From assembly GCF_018499875.1 (NCBI RefSeq), contig NZ_JAHBAY010000004.1, positions 496,001-560,000 on the forward strand: DNA of 64,000 nucleotides, written 5' to 3'. Position numbers and translations under genes: made by a program. The first letter of the stretch is position 1. Each line of letters opens with the position of its first letter. Shown piece by piece: positions 20,105-29,520 of the stretch. The notes below the pieces were generated by a model. It searched no databases. It worked only from the letters and a program-made list of their open reading frames with translations, and had not been told where the DNA came from. The DNA comes from Kineosporia corallincola (GTDB lineage Bacteria; Actinomycetota; Actinomycetes; Actinomycetales; Kineosporiaceae).

Positions 20105-21262
20105 ATGAACGCCAGAATTCTCGGCACCACCGAGACGCTCGACACCAGTGATGTCGTCGATCCGTCCGAGACCACCAGCCGTCCGCTGACCTTCAGCGTC
20201 ACGCCGAACCCGGCACCGGCCACCCCGGAGCGCCGGGCCCAGATCCACGCCCAGCCCGGCTTCGGCAAGTTCTTCACCGATCACATGGTGTCGATCGACT
20301 GGACGCAGGGCGAGGGCTGGCACGACGCCGGCCTGATCCCCTACGGCCCGATCCAGCTCGACCCGGCCGCGGCCGTTCTGCACTACGCACAGGAGATCTT
20401 CGAAGGGCTCAAGGCCTACCGGCACGCCGACGGCTCGGTCTGGGCGTTCCGCCCGGAGGCGAACGCGGCCCGGCTGGCGAGGTCCGCCCGGCGGCTGGCG
20501 CTGCCCGAGCTCTCCGAGGAGGACTTCCTGGCGAGCATCGACCTGCTGGTGAAGACCGACCAGGCCTGGGTGCCCGACCACGCCAGCGGTGAGAGCAGCC
20601 TCTACCTGCGGCCGTTCATGTACGCGTCGGAGACCTTCCTCGGCGTCCGGCCCAGCAAGACGGTGCGTTACCTGCTCATCGCCTCGCCGGTCGGCCCGTA
20701 CTTCTCCGGCGGGGTCAAGCCGGTCAGCATCTGGCTGAGCAGCACCTACACCCGCGCCGCCGCCGGTGGCACGGGTGCGGCCAAGTGCGGCGGCAACTAC
20801 GCGGCCGGCCTGGCCGCGCAGCTGGAGGCCGAGGCCCACGGCTGCGAGCAGGTCTGCTTCCTCGACGCGGCGGAACACCGCTGGGTGGAGGAGCTCGGCG
20901 GCATGAACATCTACTTCGTCAAGCGCGACGGCACACTGGTCACGCCCACCGTCTCCGGCACCATCCTGGAGGGCATCACCCGCTCCTCCATCCTCACCCT
21001 GGCCGGCGAGATGGGGCTGAAGGTCGAGGAACGCCAGATCAGCATCGACGAGTGGCGTGACGGCGTGGCCTCCGGCGAGATCAGTGAGGTGTTCGCCTGC
21101 GGCACCGCGGCCGTCATCACCCCGCTGGGCAAACTCGCCTGGGAGGGTGGCGAACTCGAGATCCCGTCCGGCGAGGTCGCGATGAAGATCCGGCAGTCGC
21201 TACTCGACGTGCAGTACGGCCGGGCAGAAGACACCCACGGCTGGATGCGCAAACTGGCCTAG
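20105..21262 (+). CDS. ilvE: Branched-chain amino acid aminotransferase
   Basis: 385 residues, PLP fold type IV. Last step of valine, leucine and isoleucine synthesis, with glutamate as donor. Motifs: the arginine region [30 protein letters not shown] around the catalytic Lys, [25 protein letters not shown] and [10 protein letters not shown] near the C-terminus. Start ATG with GAGGGA at about 20092. Monocistronic: a hairpin precedes it after leuB and a 21-pair hairpin follows. Confidence 0.95.
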   Translation: MNARILGTTETLDTSDVVDPSETTSRPLTFSVTPNPAPATPERRAQIHAQPGFGKFFTDHMVSIDWTQGEGWHDAGLIPYGPIQLDPAAAVLHYAQEIFEGLKAYRHADGSVWAFRPEANAARLARSARRLALPELSEEDFLASIDLLVKTDQAWVPDHASGESSLYLRPFMYASETFLGVRPSKTVRYLLIASPVGPYFSGGVKPVSIWLSSTYTRAAAGGTGAAKCGGNYAAGLAAQLEAEAHGCEQVCFLDAAEHRWVEELGGMNIYFVKRDGTLVTPTVSGTILEGITRSSILTLAGEMGLKVEERQISIDEWRDGVASGEISEVFACGTAAVITPLGKLAWEGGELEIPSGEVAMKIRQSLLDVQYGRAEDTHGWMRKLA

Positions 21263-21270
21263 AACGGCCC

Positions 21271-21319
21271 GAATTGAGGACGACGACGAGCTCGCACGGC
21301 TCGTCGTCGTCCTCAATTC
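21271..21319 (+). terminator. Perfect 21-base-pair hairpin after ilvE
   Basis: Positions 21271-21291 and 21299-21319 are exact reverse complements with a 7-base loop. The stem contains GAGGACGACGA, which recurs in hairpins at 26097, 31352 and (single arm) 37143. It separates ilvE from the cimA leader transcript. T-run weak (TTCTGTTG). Confidence 0.75.
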
Positions 21320-21345
21320 TGTTGTGTGGCAGAATGACCGGCAGC

Positions 21346-21402
21346 ATGTTCATCAACCGCGTCATTATTCACAGGCGCGTCGGCACCGCCCAGGGCCAGT
21401 AA
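21346..21402 (+). CDS. Putative cimA leader peptide
   Basis: An 18-codon frame, MFINRVIIHRRVGTAQGQ, starting with ATG and ending with TAA. It contains the run GTC-ATT-ATT (Val-Ile-Ile); ATT is a rare isoleucine codon in such GC-rich DNA, and CimA begins the threonine-independent isoleucine route. The pattern of three branched-chain residues, one residue, then Arg-Arg matches the ilvB leader (LVL-G-RR against VII-H-RR). A weak -10 (CAGAAT, 21330-21335) would put the mRNA start about four bases before the ATG. Translation is predicted, not shown. Confidence 0.6.
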   Translation: MFINRVIIHRRVGTAQGQ

Positions 21403-21457
21403 GAGCCCGGCACCGTCGACGCGCAGACCTTCCGCACCCATGCGGGGGGTCTTTTTT
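21375..21457 (+). terminator. cimA attenuator: pause hairpin and intrinsic terminator
   Basis: GCGCGTCG (21375-21382) pairs with CGACGCGC (21417-21424), with an inner GGGC/GCCC stem. Directly adjoining is a 12-pair terminator stem (21425-21436 with 21441-21452, two T-G pairs, loop CCCA) followed by TTTTTT (21452-21457). The 5' arm of the first stem lies in the leader codons right after Val-Ile-Ile. cimA starts 41 bases after the T-run. Confidence 0.75.
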
Positions 21458-21497
21458 CATGCGTGGACCAGCACCCACCGACCAAAGGCGAGCAACG

Positions 21498-23108
21498 ATG
21501 GAGAGCACCGGCCTCAGCACAGGCTCGGGCGGCACCTTCCAGGTGTACGACACCACCTTGCGCGACGGCGCCCAGCAGGAGGGACTGAGCCTCTCGGTCC
21601 AGGACAAGCTGCTGATCGCCGGGCACCTGGACGATCTGGGGGTGGGCTTCGTCGAAGGTGGCTGGCCGGGCGCGATTCCGAAGGACACCGAGTTCTTCCG
21701 CCGGGCGGCGGAAGAACTCACCCTGAAGAACGCCGTGCTCACCGCCTTCGGCGCCACGCGCAAGGCCGGTGTCGCGGTGCACGACGACCCGCAGGTGAAG
21801 GCGCTGATCGACTCGCTCGCCCCGGCCGTGACGCTGGTGGCCAAGAGCGACATCCGGCACGTGGAGCGGGCTCTGCGCACCACGCCGCAGGAGAACCTGG
21901 CGATGATCACCGAGACCGTGCGCCACCTGCGCGATCACGGCCGCCGGGTGTTCGTCGACGCCGAGCACTTCTTCGACGGCTACCGCTTCGACCGGGCCTA
22001 CGCCCTGGAGGTGGTGCGGGCCGCCGCCGAGGCCGGCGCCGAGGCGGTCGTGCTGTGCGACACCAACGGCGGCATGCTGCCGAACCAGGTGGCCGACGTG
22101 GTGCGTGACGTGCGCCAGGGATCGGGCGCCGACCTGGGCATCCACTGCCACAACGACACCGGCTGCGCGGTCGCGAACTCGCTGGCCGCCGTCGACGCCG
22201 GCGTGATCCAGGTGCAGGGCACCCTGAACGGCTACGGCGAGCGCACCGGGAACGCCGACCTGATCACGGTCGTCGCCGACCTGGAGCTGAAACTCGGGCG
22301 AAAGGTGCTGCCGGACGGCCGCATCCACGACATCACCCGGATCGCCCGGGCCGTCGACGAGATCGCCAACGTCGCGCCGTACAACCGTCAGCCCTACGTC
22401 GGGGCCAGCGCGTTCGCGCACAAGGCCGGGCTGCACGCCAGCGCGATCAAGGTGGACCCGGACCTCTACCAGCACATCGACCCGGCGGGCGTCGGCAACG
22501 ACATGCGCATGCTGGTGTCCGACATGGCCGGCCGGGCCTCGATCGAGCTCAAGGGCCGGGAGCTGGGTTTCGACCTGTCCAGCGACCGCGACCTGCTCGG
22601 CCGGGTGACCGGGCGGGTGAAGCAGCTGGAGGCCGACGGGTACACCTTCGAGGCCGCCGACGCGTCGTTCTCGCTGCTGCTGCACGAGGAGGTGCACGGC
22701 ACTCGCCCGGTGTACTGCGACGTGGAGAGCTGGCGGGTGATCACCGAGTTCCACGGCGGCGCCGCGGTCTGCGAGGCCACCGTGAAACTGACCGCCGGGG
22801 GCGTGCGTACGGTGGCGACGGCCGAGGGCAACGGCCCGGTCAGCGCTCTCGACCACACCCTGCGCCAGGCGCTGCTGCCGGTCTACCCCGAGCTGGAGCG
22901 GATGAAGCTCACCGACTTCAAGGTGCGCATCCTCGACGGCGCGTCGGCCACCGACGCCGTCACCCGGGTGCTGGTGGAGACCACGGGCAACGGGGCGGTC
23001 TGGCAGACCGTGGGCGTCGGCCCGAACATGGTCGAGGCCAGCTGGCAGGCCCTGCTGGAGAGTTTCGTCTACGGTCTGCACTTCTCGGGTGTGCCGTCAC
23101 GACTCTGA
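21498..23108 (+). CDS. cimA: (R)-citramalate synthase
   Basis: 536 residues. It condenses acetyl-CoA with pyruvate to citramalate, which LeuCD and LeuB carry on to 2-oxobutyrate for isoleucine. The TIM barrel starts with VYDTTLRDGAQQEGLSLS. The CimA-type motif EGGWPGAIPKDTEFF differs from LeuA. HCHNDTGCAVANSLAA carries the metal-binding His pair, and the LeuA-type allosteric domain fills about 400-530. ATG start behind AAAGGCGAG. Homocitrate or 2-isopropylmalate synthase activity is less likely on these motifs. Confidence 0.9.
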   Translation: MESTGLSTGSGGTFQVYDTTLRDGAQQEGLSLSVQDKLLIAGHLDDLGVGFVEGGWPGAIPKDTEFFRRAAEELTLKNAVLTAFGATRKAGVAVHDDPQVKALIDSLAPAVTLVAKSDIRHVERALRTTPQENLAMITETVRHLRDHGRRVFVDAEHFFDGYRFDRAYALEVVRAAAEAGAEAVVLCDTNGGMLPNQVADVVRDVRQGSGADLGIHCHNDTGCAVANSLAAVDAGVIQVQGTLNGYGERTGNADLITVVADLELKLGRKVLPDGRIHDITRIARAVDEIANVAPYNRQPYVGASAFAHKAGLHASAIKVDPDLYQHIDPAGVGNDMRMLVSDMAGRASIELKGRELGFDLSSDRDLLGRVTGRVKQLEADGYTFEAADASFSLLLHEEVHGTRPVYCDVESWRVITEFHGGAAVCEATVKLTAGGVRTVATAEGNGPVSALDHTLRQALLPVYPELERMKLTDFKVRILDGASATDAVTRVLVETTGNGAVWQTVGVGPNMVEASWQALLESFVYGLHFSGVPSRL

Positions 23109-23114
23109 AATGAT

Positions 23115-23151
23115 GGACGGCGCGGGGCTTTTGACAAGCCACGCGCCGTCC
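23115..23151. terminator. Bidirectional hairpin between cimA and a convergent gene
   Basis: GGACGGCGCG (23115-23124) pairs with CGCGCCGTCC (23142-23151); inside, GGCTT (23126-23130) pairs with AAGCC (23136-23140). The upstream AAATGATGGACG resembles AAATGGTGGACG at 26092. Confidence 0.75.
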
Positions 23152-23167
23152 GTCGTTCGATGGTTCT

Positions 23168-24235
23168 TCAGAGGCCGGAGTTGACCTTCTTGCGCAGGGG
23201 GATGATCCGGTAGCTCGCGTTCTGCGGGTCCTCCACGCCGAAGCGGGCGTTCACGGCCCACAGCGTGTGGTTCACGATCGTGGCGGTCGAGGGCACGTCC
23301 AGGTCGGGTGAGCTGAGCGCCGTGCGCCAGGACGCCCGCCAGCCGCGCCAGTTGTGGTGCAGCTTCAGCACGGCCACCTGGTTCTGGCCGGAGCCCCGCA
23401 CCACGTAGACGGTGTGTCCCTTGCGCTCCAGCCCGTCGCCGCCGGTGATGCCCGGTCCGCCCTTCACCGGGATGGACGTGGCCGTGCCGGTGTGCGGGTC
23501 GACCCGCCACAGGCCGCCGGCCGTGCTGTGGTTCAGCAGCAGCGCGCCGTCCCACAGGGTGTCGATGCCGTTGGCCCGGTTGCCGTCGCCGTCGGTGGGC
23601 CAGGCACCCTTGAGCGGGATGAAGTTGAACCAGTCGGCGTAGTGGCCGGTGTCGCGGTTCAGGGCGATCCGGGTGAGCCGGTCCACACGGGAGTCGGTGA
23701 CCCACACGGCGTTCGGCTCGATCGTCAGGTCGTTGAGGAACTGCGCGCCGGGCACCTCGATCCGGTGCCGCACCTTGCCCGAGCAGGCGTCGATCGCCAG
23801 CACGACACCGGTGGCGCCGTCCTGCGCGGCGGCCCACAGCAGGTTGGAGCGCTTGTCCCACTCCAGGCCCCGCACCGAACGGCCGGCCACCCCGGCCGTC
23901 AGCCGCCGGCCGTCCCCGGTGACCAGGCTGCCGGTCCAGATCTGCCCGTCGGCCAGCGACCCGGCGAAGAACGTGCGCTTCGGGCCGGAGGTGACACCCT
24001 CGGGCCGGAACCCGTCGGGCAGGCCGACCGGCTGGAACACCTTGCTGCCGGCGGCCTTCAGCGTGCCGCCCGGCTTCTCCGGCGACGGGCTCACCGGGGA
24101 GACCGTCCGGGTCGCGGCGGACGACTCCCCGGCGAGAACGGGGGACACGAGCGAAGCTGCGATCAGGGTGCCGATCGCCGCCGCGCCGGTGGCGACGCGA
24201 GCACGCCCGCGAACCGTGAACCTTCTCGTCATCAT
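23168..24235 (-). CDS. Secreted beta-propeller protein (SMP-30/YncE-like)
   Basis: 355 residues. Twin Met and basic residues begin a signal peptide (about 1-37, ATGAAAIGTLIAASLVSPVLA). The mature part has repeated blade-like stretches such as VRGLEWDKRSNLLWAAAQDG, LNDLTIEPNAVWVTDSRVD and LLLNHSTAGGLWRVDPHTG. This resembles the SMP-30/gluconolactonase superfamily and related secreted propellers; no catalytic metal set can be assigned with confidence. Probably extracellular with unknown ligand. It converges on cimA. Confidence 0.7.
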   Translation of the reverse strand: MMTRRFTVRGRARVATGAAAIGTLIAASLVSPVLAGESSAATRTVSPVSPSPEKPGGTLKAAGSKVFQPVGLPDGFRPEGVTSGPKRTFFAGSLADGQIWTGSLVTGDGRRLTAGVAGRSVRGLEWDKRSNLLWAAAQDGATGVVLAIDACSGKVRHRIEVPGAQFLNDLTIEPNAVWVTDSRVDRLTRIALNRDTGHYADWFNFIPLKGAWPTDGDGNRANGIDTLWDGALLLNHSTAGGLWRVDPHTGTATSIPVKGGPGITGGDGLERKGHTVYVVRGSGQNQVAVLKLHHNWRGWRASWRTALSSPDLDVPSTATIVNHTLWAVNARFGVEDPQNASYRIIPLRKKVNSGL

Positions 24236-24292
24236 GTCAAATAGCCTCGGCGACAAGACATCACGGCGGAATCGGGGACACGCCCCGTATTC

Positions 24293-24316
24293 GGCCCACC
24301 CGTTTTCGGGCGGGCC
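24293..24316 (-). terminator. Hairpin downstream of the glycosylase-like gene
   Basis: 24293-24302 pairs with 24307-24316 (ten pairs, one G-T) around a TTTT tetraloop. It lies 30 bases past the stop of the minus-strand gene at 24346. No T-run follows. Confidence 0.5.
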
Positions 24317-24345
24317 TGGGCCGTTACACCCCGAACGGGGGAAAG

Positions 24346-25281
24346 TTACGAAACGTCTGTCCCGGCAGCGCTCATCAGGCTCTCCAGCACCTCGATCAGA
24401 CGGCCCCGCAGCACCTGTGACCGGGCCGCGAACTCCCGCTGCCGGGCCACGTACTCGGCCTTGCCCTCGGCGGTCTCGATCGGCACGGCGGGCTCGCCGT
24501 ACGAGGTCAGGTCGTACGGCGAGGCCTGCATGTCGAGCAGCCGGATGTCGAGAGCCAGCTCGAAGCAGTCCAGAGCCAGGTCGCCGGGCACCGCCGGGCC
24601 GAGCTTGGACGCCCACTTGTGCCCGTCCATCGAGGCGTGCAGGCAACCCGGCTGGTCCATCTCGACCTGGGACTCCCGGCTCGGCCGCACCCGGTTCAGG
24701 TCCACGGCGGCCGGGGTGAAGAACCGGTAGGCGTCGAAGTGGCTGCACCGGATCGGGTGCGCCTGGACCACCGCGTCGGTGCCGGCCTGGCCCAGCCGCA
24801 ACGGCAGGGTGTGCCGGTGCTCGTCCTGCCGGTAGACCATGGCCCACTCGTGCAGGCCGAAGCAGCCGGTGAAGGTGGGCCGCGAGGCGATGGCGGTGAG
24901 CAGGCGGTGGATGAACCGCACCGAGTCGCCCCGGTCCCGCAGGAACGCGGCCGCGTCGAGACCGACGGTGCCGTCCGGATTCGTCGTGTACCAGCGCCAC
25001 TTCTCGTGCGGCATGCCCGGCACCGGCTCCAGCCGCACGCCCACACCCGGGTGCCAGCGCCGCAGTACCGAGGGCCGGGTGTTGTAGTACTCGTAGAGGA
25101 AGTCCTCGATCGCGTGACGCTGCCCCGACGCCTTGCGGGCGCGATGACCCGCGGTCATGCCATCGGCCCGGGCCTCGTGCTCGCGGGCCAGCGTCGTCCA
25201 CCGTTCCGCCCGCAGAAGGGTGCCGTCGATCGTCGTCTCACCCGCATACGTCACGCCGTCCAGTATGTCCCCACAGGTCAT
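24346..25281 (-). CDS. Conserved actinobacterial protein, of the type often annotated 3-methyladenine DNA glycosylase
   Basis: 311 residues with no signal or membrane segment. Distinct stretches are GQRHAIEDFLYEYYNTRPSV, LRRWHPGVGVRLE, GCFGLHEWAMVYR, PIRCSHFDAYRFFTPAA and MDGHKWASKLGPAVPGDLALDC. I recall this family from Streptomyces genomes under the name 3-methyladenine DNA glycosylase, but I see no helix-hairpin-helix or AlkA/Tag signature, so the name may be only inherited. The ATG at 25281 is chosen; upstream in-frame starts would overlap the divergent gene at 25298. Confidence 0.55.
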   Translation of the reverse strand: MTCGDILDGVTYAGETTIDGTLLRAERWTTLAREHEARADGMTAGHRARKASGQRHAIEDFLYEYYNTRPSVLRRWHPGVGVRLEPVPGMPHEKWRWYTTNPDGTVGLDAAAFLRDRGDSVRFIHRLLTAIASRPTFTGCFGLHEWAMVYRQDEHRHTLPLRLGQAGTDAVVQAHPIRCSHFDAYRFFTPAAVDLNRVRPSRESQVEMDQPGCLHASMDGHKWASKLGPAVPGDLALDCFELALDIRLLDMQASPYDLTSYGEPAVPIETAEGKAEYVARQREFAARSQVLRGRLIEVLESLMSAAGTDVS

Positions 25282-25283
25282 GG

Positions 25284-25289
25284 CATAAA
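25284..25289 (+). promoter_or_regulatory. Candidate -10 for a leaderless FAH-family transcript
   Basis: CATAAA ends 8 bases before the GTG at 25298, and no Shine-Dalgarno sequence is present. It fits a leaderless mRNA from the divergent 16-base intergenic gap. Confidence 0.45.
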
Positions 25290-25297
25290 GTCGGGTC

Positions 25298-26092
25298 GTG
25301 CTCATCGCGAGATTCACCACCGGCGAAGACCCTCGGTACGCGATCGTGGAGGGCGGGCAGGGCTCAGGTTTCCTGCACGTCATCAGCGGCGATCCGCTCT
25401 ACCAGACAGTCCAGATGACCGGTGAGAAGGTCAGGTTCGACGACGCGGTGCGGCTGCTCGCCCCGGTCATCCCGCGGAGCAAGGTGGTGGCGGTCGGCAA
25501 GAACTACGCCGACCACGTGGCCGAGATGGCCAGCACCCCCGGTGAGGCCCCGCCGGCCGAGCCCCTGCTGTTCTTCAAGCCGAACACCTCGGTGATCGGC
25601 CCGGGCGACCCGATCGTGCTGCCCCGGCAGTCCTCGAACGTGCACTACGAGGGCGAACTGGCCATCGTCATCGGCAAGCTCTGCAAGGAGGTGCCGGTCG
25701 AGCGGGTGAAAGACGTCGTGCTCGGCTACACGATCGCGAACGACGTCACCGCCCGCGACCTCCAGAAGTCCGACGGCCAGTGGGCCCGGGCCAAGGGTTT
25801 CGACACGTTCTGCCCGATCGGTCCCTACCTGGTGCTCGACACCGACCCCACCGACCTGCGCATCACCACGCGGGTCAACGGCGACACCAAGCAGGACGGC
25901 CGTACCGCCCAGCTGATCCACAAGATCCCGGAGATCGTGGCCTACGTGTCGGCCGCGTTCACGCTGCTGCCCGGCGACGTCATCCTCACCGGCACCCCGG
26001 CCGGCGTCGGCCCGATCGTGGCCGGTGACCGGGTCGAGGTGGAGATCGAGGGCATGGGCGTGCTGAGCAACCCGGTCGTCGCGCGCGACTGA
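25298..26092 (+). CDS. Fumarylacetoacetate hydrolase (FAH) family protein
   Basis: 264 residues. A short N-terminal domain (1-55) precedes the FAH barrel: [15 protein letters not shown], then the metal ligands in [12 protein letters not shown] (Glu-x-Glu) and the Asp of [11 protein letters not shown], and [15 protein letters not shown]. Family members cleave or decarboxylate acylpyruvates, 2-keto-diacids and similar compounds with Mg2+. In many actinobacteria this gene lies near leuCD and gltX, and here leuCD is 6 kb away. The exact substrate is not predictable. Confidence 0.85.
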   Translation: MLIARFTTGEDPRYAIVEGGQGSGFLHVISGDPLYQTVQMTGEKVRFDDAVRLLAPVIPRSKVVAVGKNYADHVAEMASTPGEAPPAEPLLFFKPNTSVIGPGDPIVLPRQSSNVHYEGELAIVIGKLCKEVPVERVKDVVLGYTIANDVTARDLQKSDGQWARAKGFDTFCPIGPYLVLDTDPTDLRITTRVNGDTKQDGRTAQLIHKIPEIVAYVSAAFTLLPGDVILTGTPAGVGPIVAGDRVEVEIEGMGVLSNPVVARD

Positions 26093-26141
26093 AATGGTGG
26101 ACGACGATGAGCTTCAGACGGGCTCATCGTCGTCCACGATT
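26093..26141. terminator. Bidirectional hairpin between the FAH and GGDEF-EAL genes
   Basis: 26097-26112 and 26122-26137 are exact reverse complements with a 9-base loop. With one G-G mismatch the stem extends through AAAT/ATTT. The arm reads GTGGACGACGATGAGC, closely like the ilvE hairpin. A and T tracts on both sides suit termination in both directions. Confidence 0.8.
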
Positions 26142-26157
26142 TTGGGTCGTACCTGGT

Positions 26158-28779
26158 TCAGCGGGCCTCGGCCAGATGCCCTTCGCGGGCCGCCAGCCAG
26201 TCGGTGAACACCGCCAGGGGCATCGGGGCGGCCAGGTAGAAGCCCTGCATGTTGGTGCAGCCCAGGCGTTCCAGCTCGGCCCAGGTGGCAGCGTCTTCCA
26301 CACCCTCGGCCACCACCGTCAGGTCGAGGTTGGTGCCGAGATCGACGATGGAGCGCACGATCGCGGCGTCACTGGCCTCGGCGAGCATGTTCATCACGAA
26401 GCTCTTGTCGATCTTCACCTCCTGCACCGGAAGCTGGCGCAGGTAGGACAGTGACGAGTAGCCGGTGCCGAAATCGTCGATGGACAGGCCCACTCCGAGG
26501 TCGTGCAGCCGGTCCAGCACGATGCGGGTGCGGGCCGGGTCGCGGATCACCGAGCTCTCGGTGATCTCCAGGGTCAGCGCCCGGGCCGGCACGCCGTGCC
26601 GGGTGAGCAGCTGCTGCACGCTGGCGATCAGGTTCTCGTTGAGATTGCTGCGGGCCGAGAGGTTCACGCTGACCGTGAGCCGGTGCCCGGCCCGCCGCCA
26701 GCGACCGCAGGCGGCCACGGCCTGTTCCAGCACCGCGTCGGTGAGCTGGGGGATCAGGCCGTTGCGCTCGGCCAGCGGGATGAACGTGTCGGGGAACAGC
26801 AGGCCGTGCCGCGGGTGCCGCCAGCGCACCAGGGCCTCCACCCCGAGCACCTGCCCGGTGTGCAGGCTGGCCTGGGGCTGCACGTAGACCTCCAGCTGAC
26901 CGGCCGAGATGCCCTGCCGCAGTTCGGCGGTCAGCGCCAGCCGCTCCGGGGTCTCGTTCGCGTCGAGCCCCTTCTCGTACACGTGCAGACCGGAGCCGGA
27001 GTTCTTGGCGTAGTACATCGCCGCGTCGGCGCGTTTGAGCAGGGTGTGCCCGTCCGAGCCGTGCAGCGGGGCGACCGCGATGCCGATCGACACCCCGACC
27101 TCGACGTCGACACCCTGGATGCTGACCGGCTTCTCCAGGCCGCAGCGCAGCTGCCCGGCGATGTCCTGGGCCACGGTGACCGTGTCGGAACCCGGCAGCA
27201 GCACGGTGAACTCGTCGCCACCGGTGCGGGCCAGCACCCCGCGCCCGCCCAGCGACGCGTGCAGGCGCTGGCCCACCTCCTGGAGCAGCCGGTCGCCGAG
27301 CGGCAGCCCGAAGGTGTCGTTGACCTGCTTGAAGTTGACCAGGTCGAGGTTCATCACGGTGAGGCCGGGGGAGCGGTCGGTGCGCATGTCGCCGAGCGCC
27401 ACCACCATCTCCTGCTGGAGCAGGTTGCGGTTGGGCAGGCCGGTGAGCTTGTCGTGCAGGGCGTCGTGCCGCAGCCGGTCGACCAGCTGGCCGTTCTGGA
27501 GGGCCATGCTGGCGTGGTTGGCCACGGTCATCAGCAGCTGCACGTCGTCGGTGTCGAACGAGCGCACGTCGCTGATCCGGTCACCGACCAGGATGGTGCC
27601 GACGATGCCCGCCTCGCCGCGCAGCGGCACCAGCACGGCGTCGCGCAGGTCGCGGTCGGTCAGCAGGGCACGATGGGTGCGGTCGCCGCGCGGGATCAGC
27701 AGCGGACCGCCACTGGTGACCACCCCGGCCCAGCTCGGGTCGTTGGCCGCGGTCTCGCTCAGCCGCACCCGGCGCAGCTTGCCCGCCGCGCCCCGGCTGT
27801 CGATCAGCAGGGGCTGATGGCCGGCCTCGGACGAGACGAAGACGATCTCGGCGTAGTCGGCGCGCAGCACCTCGCGGGCGTGCTGGAGCACCCCGGCCAG
27901 GATCTCGTTCACCTCGGGCGTGCTGCTCACCGCGTGGCTGAACCGGTAGAGCCGTTCCAGGCTGAGGTGGCGCTCGGAGAGCGAGCAGTAGCTGCGATAA
28001 GCCATGAGCAGCAGCACCATCGAGACGGCGAGCGGCACCGCGGCCCGGCGGTCGGCCTCCAGGGCGTGCACCGCGACCAGGGCGATGCAGGTGACCAAGG
28101 CCGAGGTGGCGGCGCCGCGCCCGGCCTCGAGCAGGAAGTCGCGGCGCTTGGTCTCGCCGTCGACCACGGCGATGACCACGGTGACGGCGAGGGCCGACAA
28201 CAGCCCACCGCAGACCGTCGCGATCAGGGCGGCGGCCCAGGCCTGCGGGTCGATCGGCAGGCCGGAGCCGCGGATCAGGTTGAACAGCAGCAGGGCCAGC
28301 ACCGACTCGGCGAACAGCATGGAGCCGTTGAAGAACACCTTGACCGGGCCCTGCCGCCGCCACACCACCAGGGCCAGCAGCACACCGATCAGCCGGCCGG
28401 CGACGAAGTTGCCCGGGGTGGCGAAGAACAGGCCGAGCACCGTGGCGATCTCGTTCATCGAGATGGCGCGGACCTGCCGGTGCCCGTTGACCTGCACCAT
28501 CTGCACGACGATCTCGCAGGCCGCGGCCAGTGCCGCGACGGTGTACCAGTTCAGGCTCAGGGCCAGCTGGCCACGGGCCCCCAGCTGCTGGGTGGCCGGG
28601 ACCAGCCAGAGCACGCCGCCCAGGGCGACCAGCAGCAGGCTGACCCCGATGATGCGGAGGGAGACCTGTCGGCCGTTGGCCGGACGGGCCGGCGGCACGC
28701 GCCGGGCCTGGGCCCGGCCGGGGCCGGCCAGAAGAGAGAGCGGGGACAGCTCAGTGAGCCGGATGCCCGAGACCGCCAT
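26158..28779 (-). CDS. Membrane GGDEF-EAL cyclic-di-GMP protein with GAF domain
   Basis: 873 residues. About seven N-terminal helices (35-260) are followed by a GAF domain (about 300-450, LERLYRFSHAVSSTPEVNEI onwards), GGDEF (about 520, RTGGDEFTVLL) and EAL (about 648, VEALVRWRHP). The EAL set NLSARSN, LEITESSV, IDDFGTGYSSLSYL, KIDKSFV and AEGVED is intact. Third composite cyclic-di-GMP protein in the window; unlike the pair at 9-14.6 kb it uses GAF instead of PAS and stands alone. ATG start behind AGGGGGTG. Confidence 0.9.
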   Translation of the reverse strand: MAVSGIRLTELSPLSLLAGPGRAQARRVPPARPANGRQVSLRIIGVSLLLVALGGVLWLVPATQQLGARGQLALSLNWYTVAALAAACEIVVQMVQVNGHRQVRAISMNEIATVLGLFFATPGNFVAGRLIGVLLALVVWRRQGPVKVFFNGSMLFAESVLALLLFNLIRGSGLPIDPQAWAAALIATVCGGLLSALAVTVVIAVVDGETKRRDFLLEAGRGAATSALVTCIALVAVHALEADRRAAVPLAVSMVLLLMAYRSYCSLSERHLSLERLYRFSHAVSSTPEVNEILAGVLQHAREVLRADYAEIVFVSSEAGHQPLLIDSRGAAGKLRRVRLSETAANDPSWAGVVTSGGPLLIPRGDRTHRALLTDRDLRDAVLVPLRGEAGIVGTILVGDRISDVRSFDTDDVQLLMTVANHASMALQNGQLVDRLRHDALHDKLTGLPNRNLLQQEMVVALGDMRTDRSPGLTVMNLDLVNFKQVNDTFGLPLGDRLLQEVGQRLHASLGGRGVLARTGGDEFTVLLPGSDTVTVAQDIAGQLRCGLEKPVSIQGVDVEVGVSIGIAVAPLHGSDGHTLLKRADAAMYYAKNSGSGLHVYEKGLDANETPERLALTAELRQGISAGQLEVYVQPQASLHTGQVLGVEALVRWRHPRHGLLFPDTFIPLAERNGLIPQLTDAVLEQAVAACGRWRRAGHRLTVSVNLSARSNLNENLIASVQQLLTRHGVPARALTLEITESSVIRDPARTRIVLDRLHDLGVGLSIDDFGTGYSSLSYLRQLPVQEVKIDKSFVMNMLAEASDAAIVRSIVDLGTNLDLTVVAEGVEDAATWAELERLGCTNMQGFYLAAPMPLAVFTDWLAAREGHLAEAR

Positions 28780-29520
28780 TCGTCACCCCCTGCAACCGTG
28801 GGCGCGGGGGCATGCCGGACCGCGCGGCGGCGTGCCCGAGCCGGGCCCGATGCCCGGGGCGCGCTTCGTCGGGACGTCGCCAGGTGGAGCGCCGGACCCG
28901 AAAACTAGTGCTTGAACTGTGAACATCCCCGTCCCCCGGTGATCACGCCCGCTGAGCTGGAGCGTAGCCGAATCGCCGAAGCGCCAAGAGCGGAAGTCCG
29001 GACGAACCTGTGTCCGACACCTTACCCATAGTCATATTGCCCTCTGAAGATGTCGTGCACATTCCGTGGCGCTCTGGACTCGCCACGTAGCCGCATCGTG
29101 CGGAGATCCAATCCGCTGGATGACGCAAAGTAATGGAAAGTTGTGAGGCTGGGGGTGACCTACGTCCCGTTCGAGAGGGTGCACGGGCGGGATGAGGTAA
29201 CTCACGCGATGCCAGTGATGCTGATGGGGCAAGTGAGGCGGTTACGAGTTGGTCTCGATCTGCGGGACTGGTTCCGGGGGTGGGTTGGGGCGGGTGGCGC
29301 GGGGGTAACGAGTTGGTTTCGAAGCAGGCTCGGCGGGGGTGCTGCCGGGTTCGGGCGGCGGTGTCCCCGGCGGATCTCGCGGTCTCCGGCGGGTGCCGCG
29401 CGGGTGGATTCCGATGCGGCGATGTGGCTTGTGTCGCATCGGGGCGGCGTGGGTGCGGCGCGGCCCGCCCTGTGTGCCGGGTGGGTGGGTGATCCGTGTC
29501 GCATCACTGCGTTCGTGAGG

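Noticed and set aside
26503-28908. An 801-codon open frame on the plus strand
   Set aside because: Mirror of the minus-strand GGDEF-EAL gene; product is Gln/His/Gly/Val-rich without domains.
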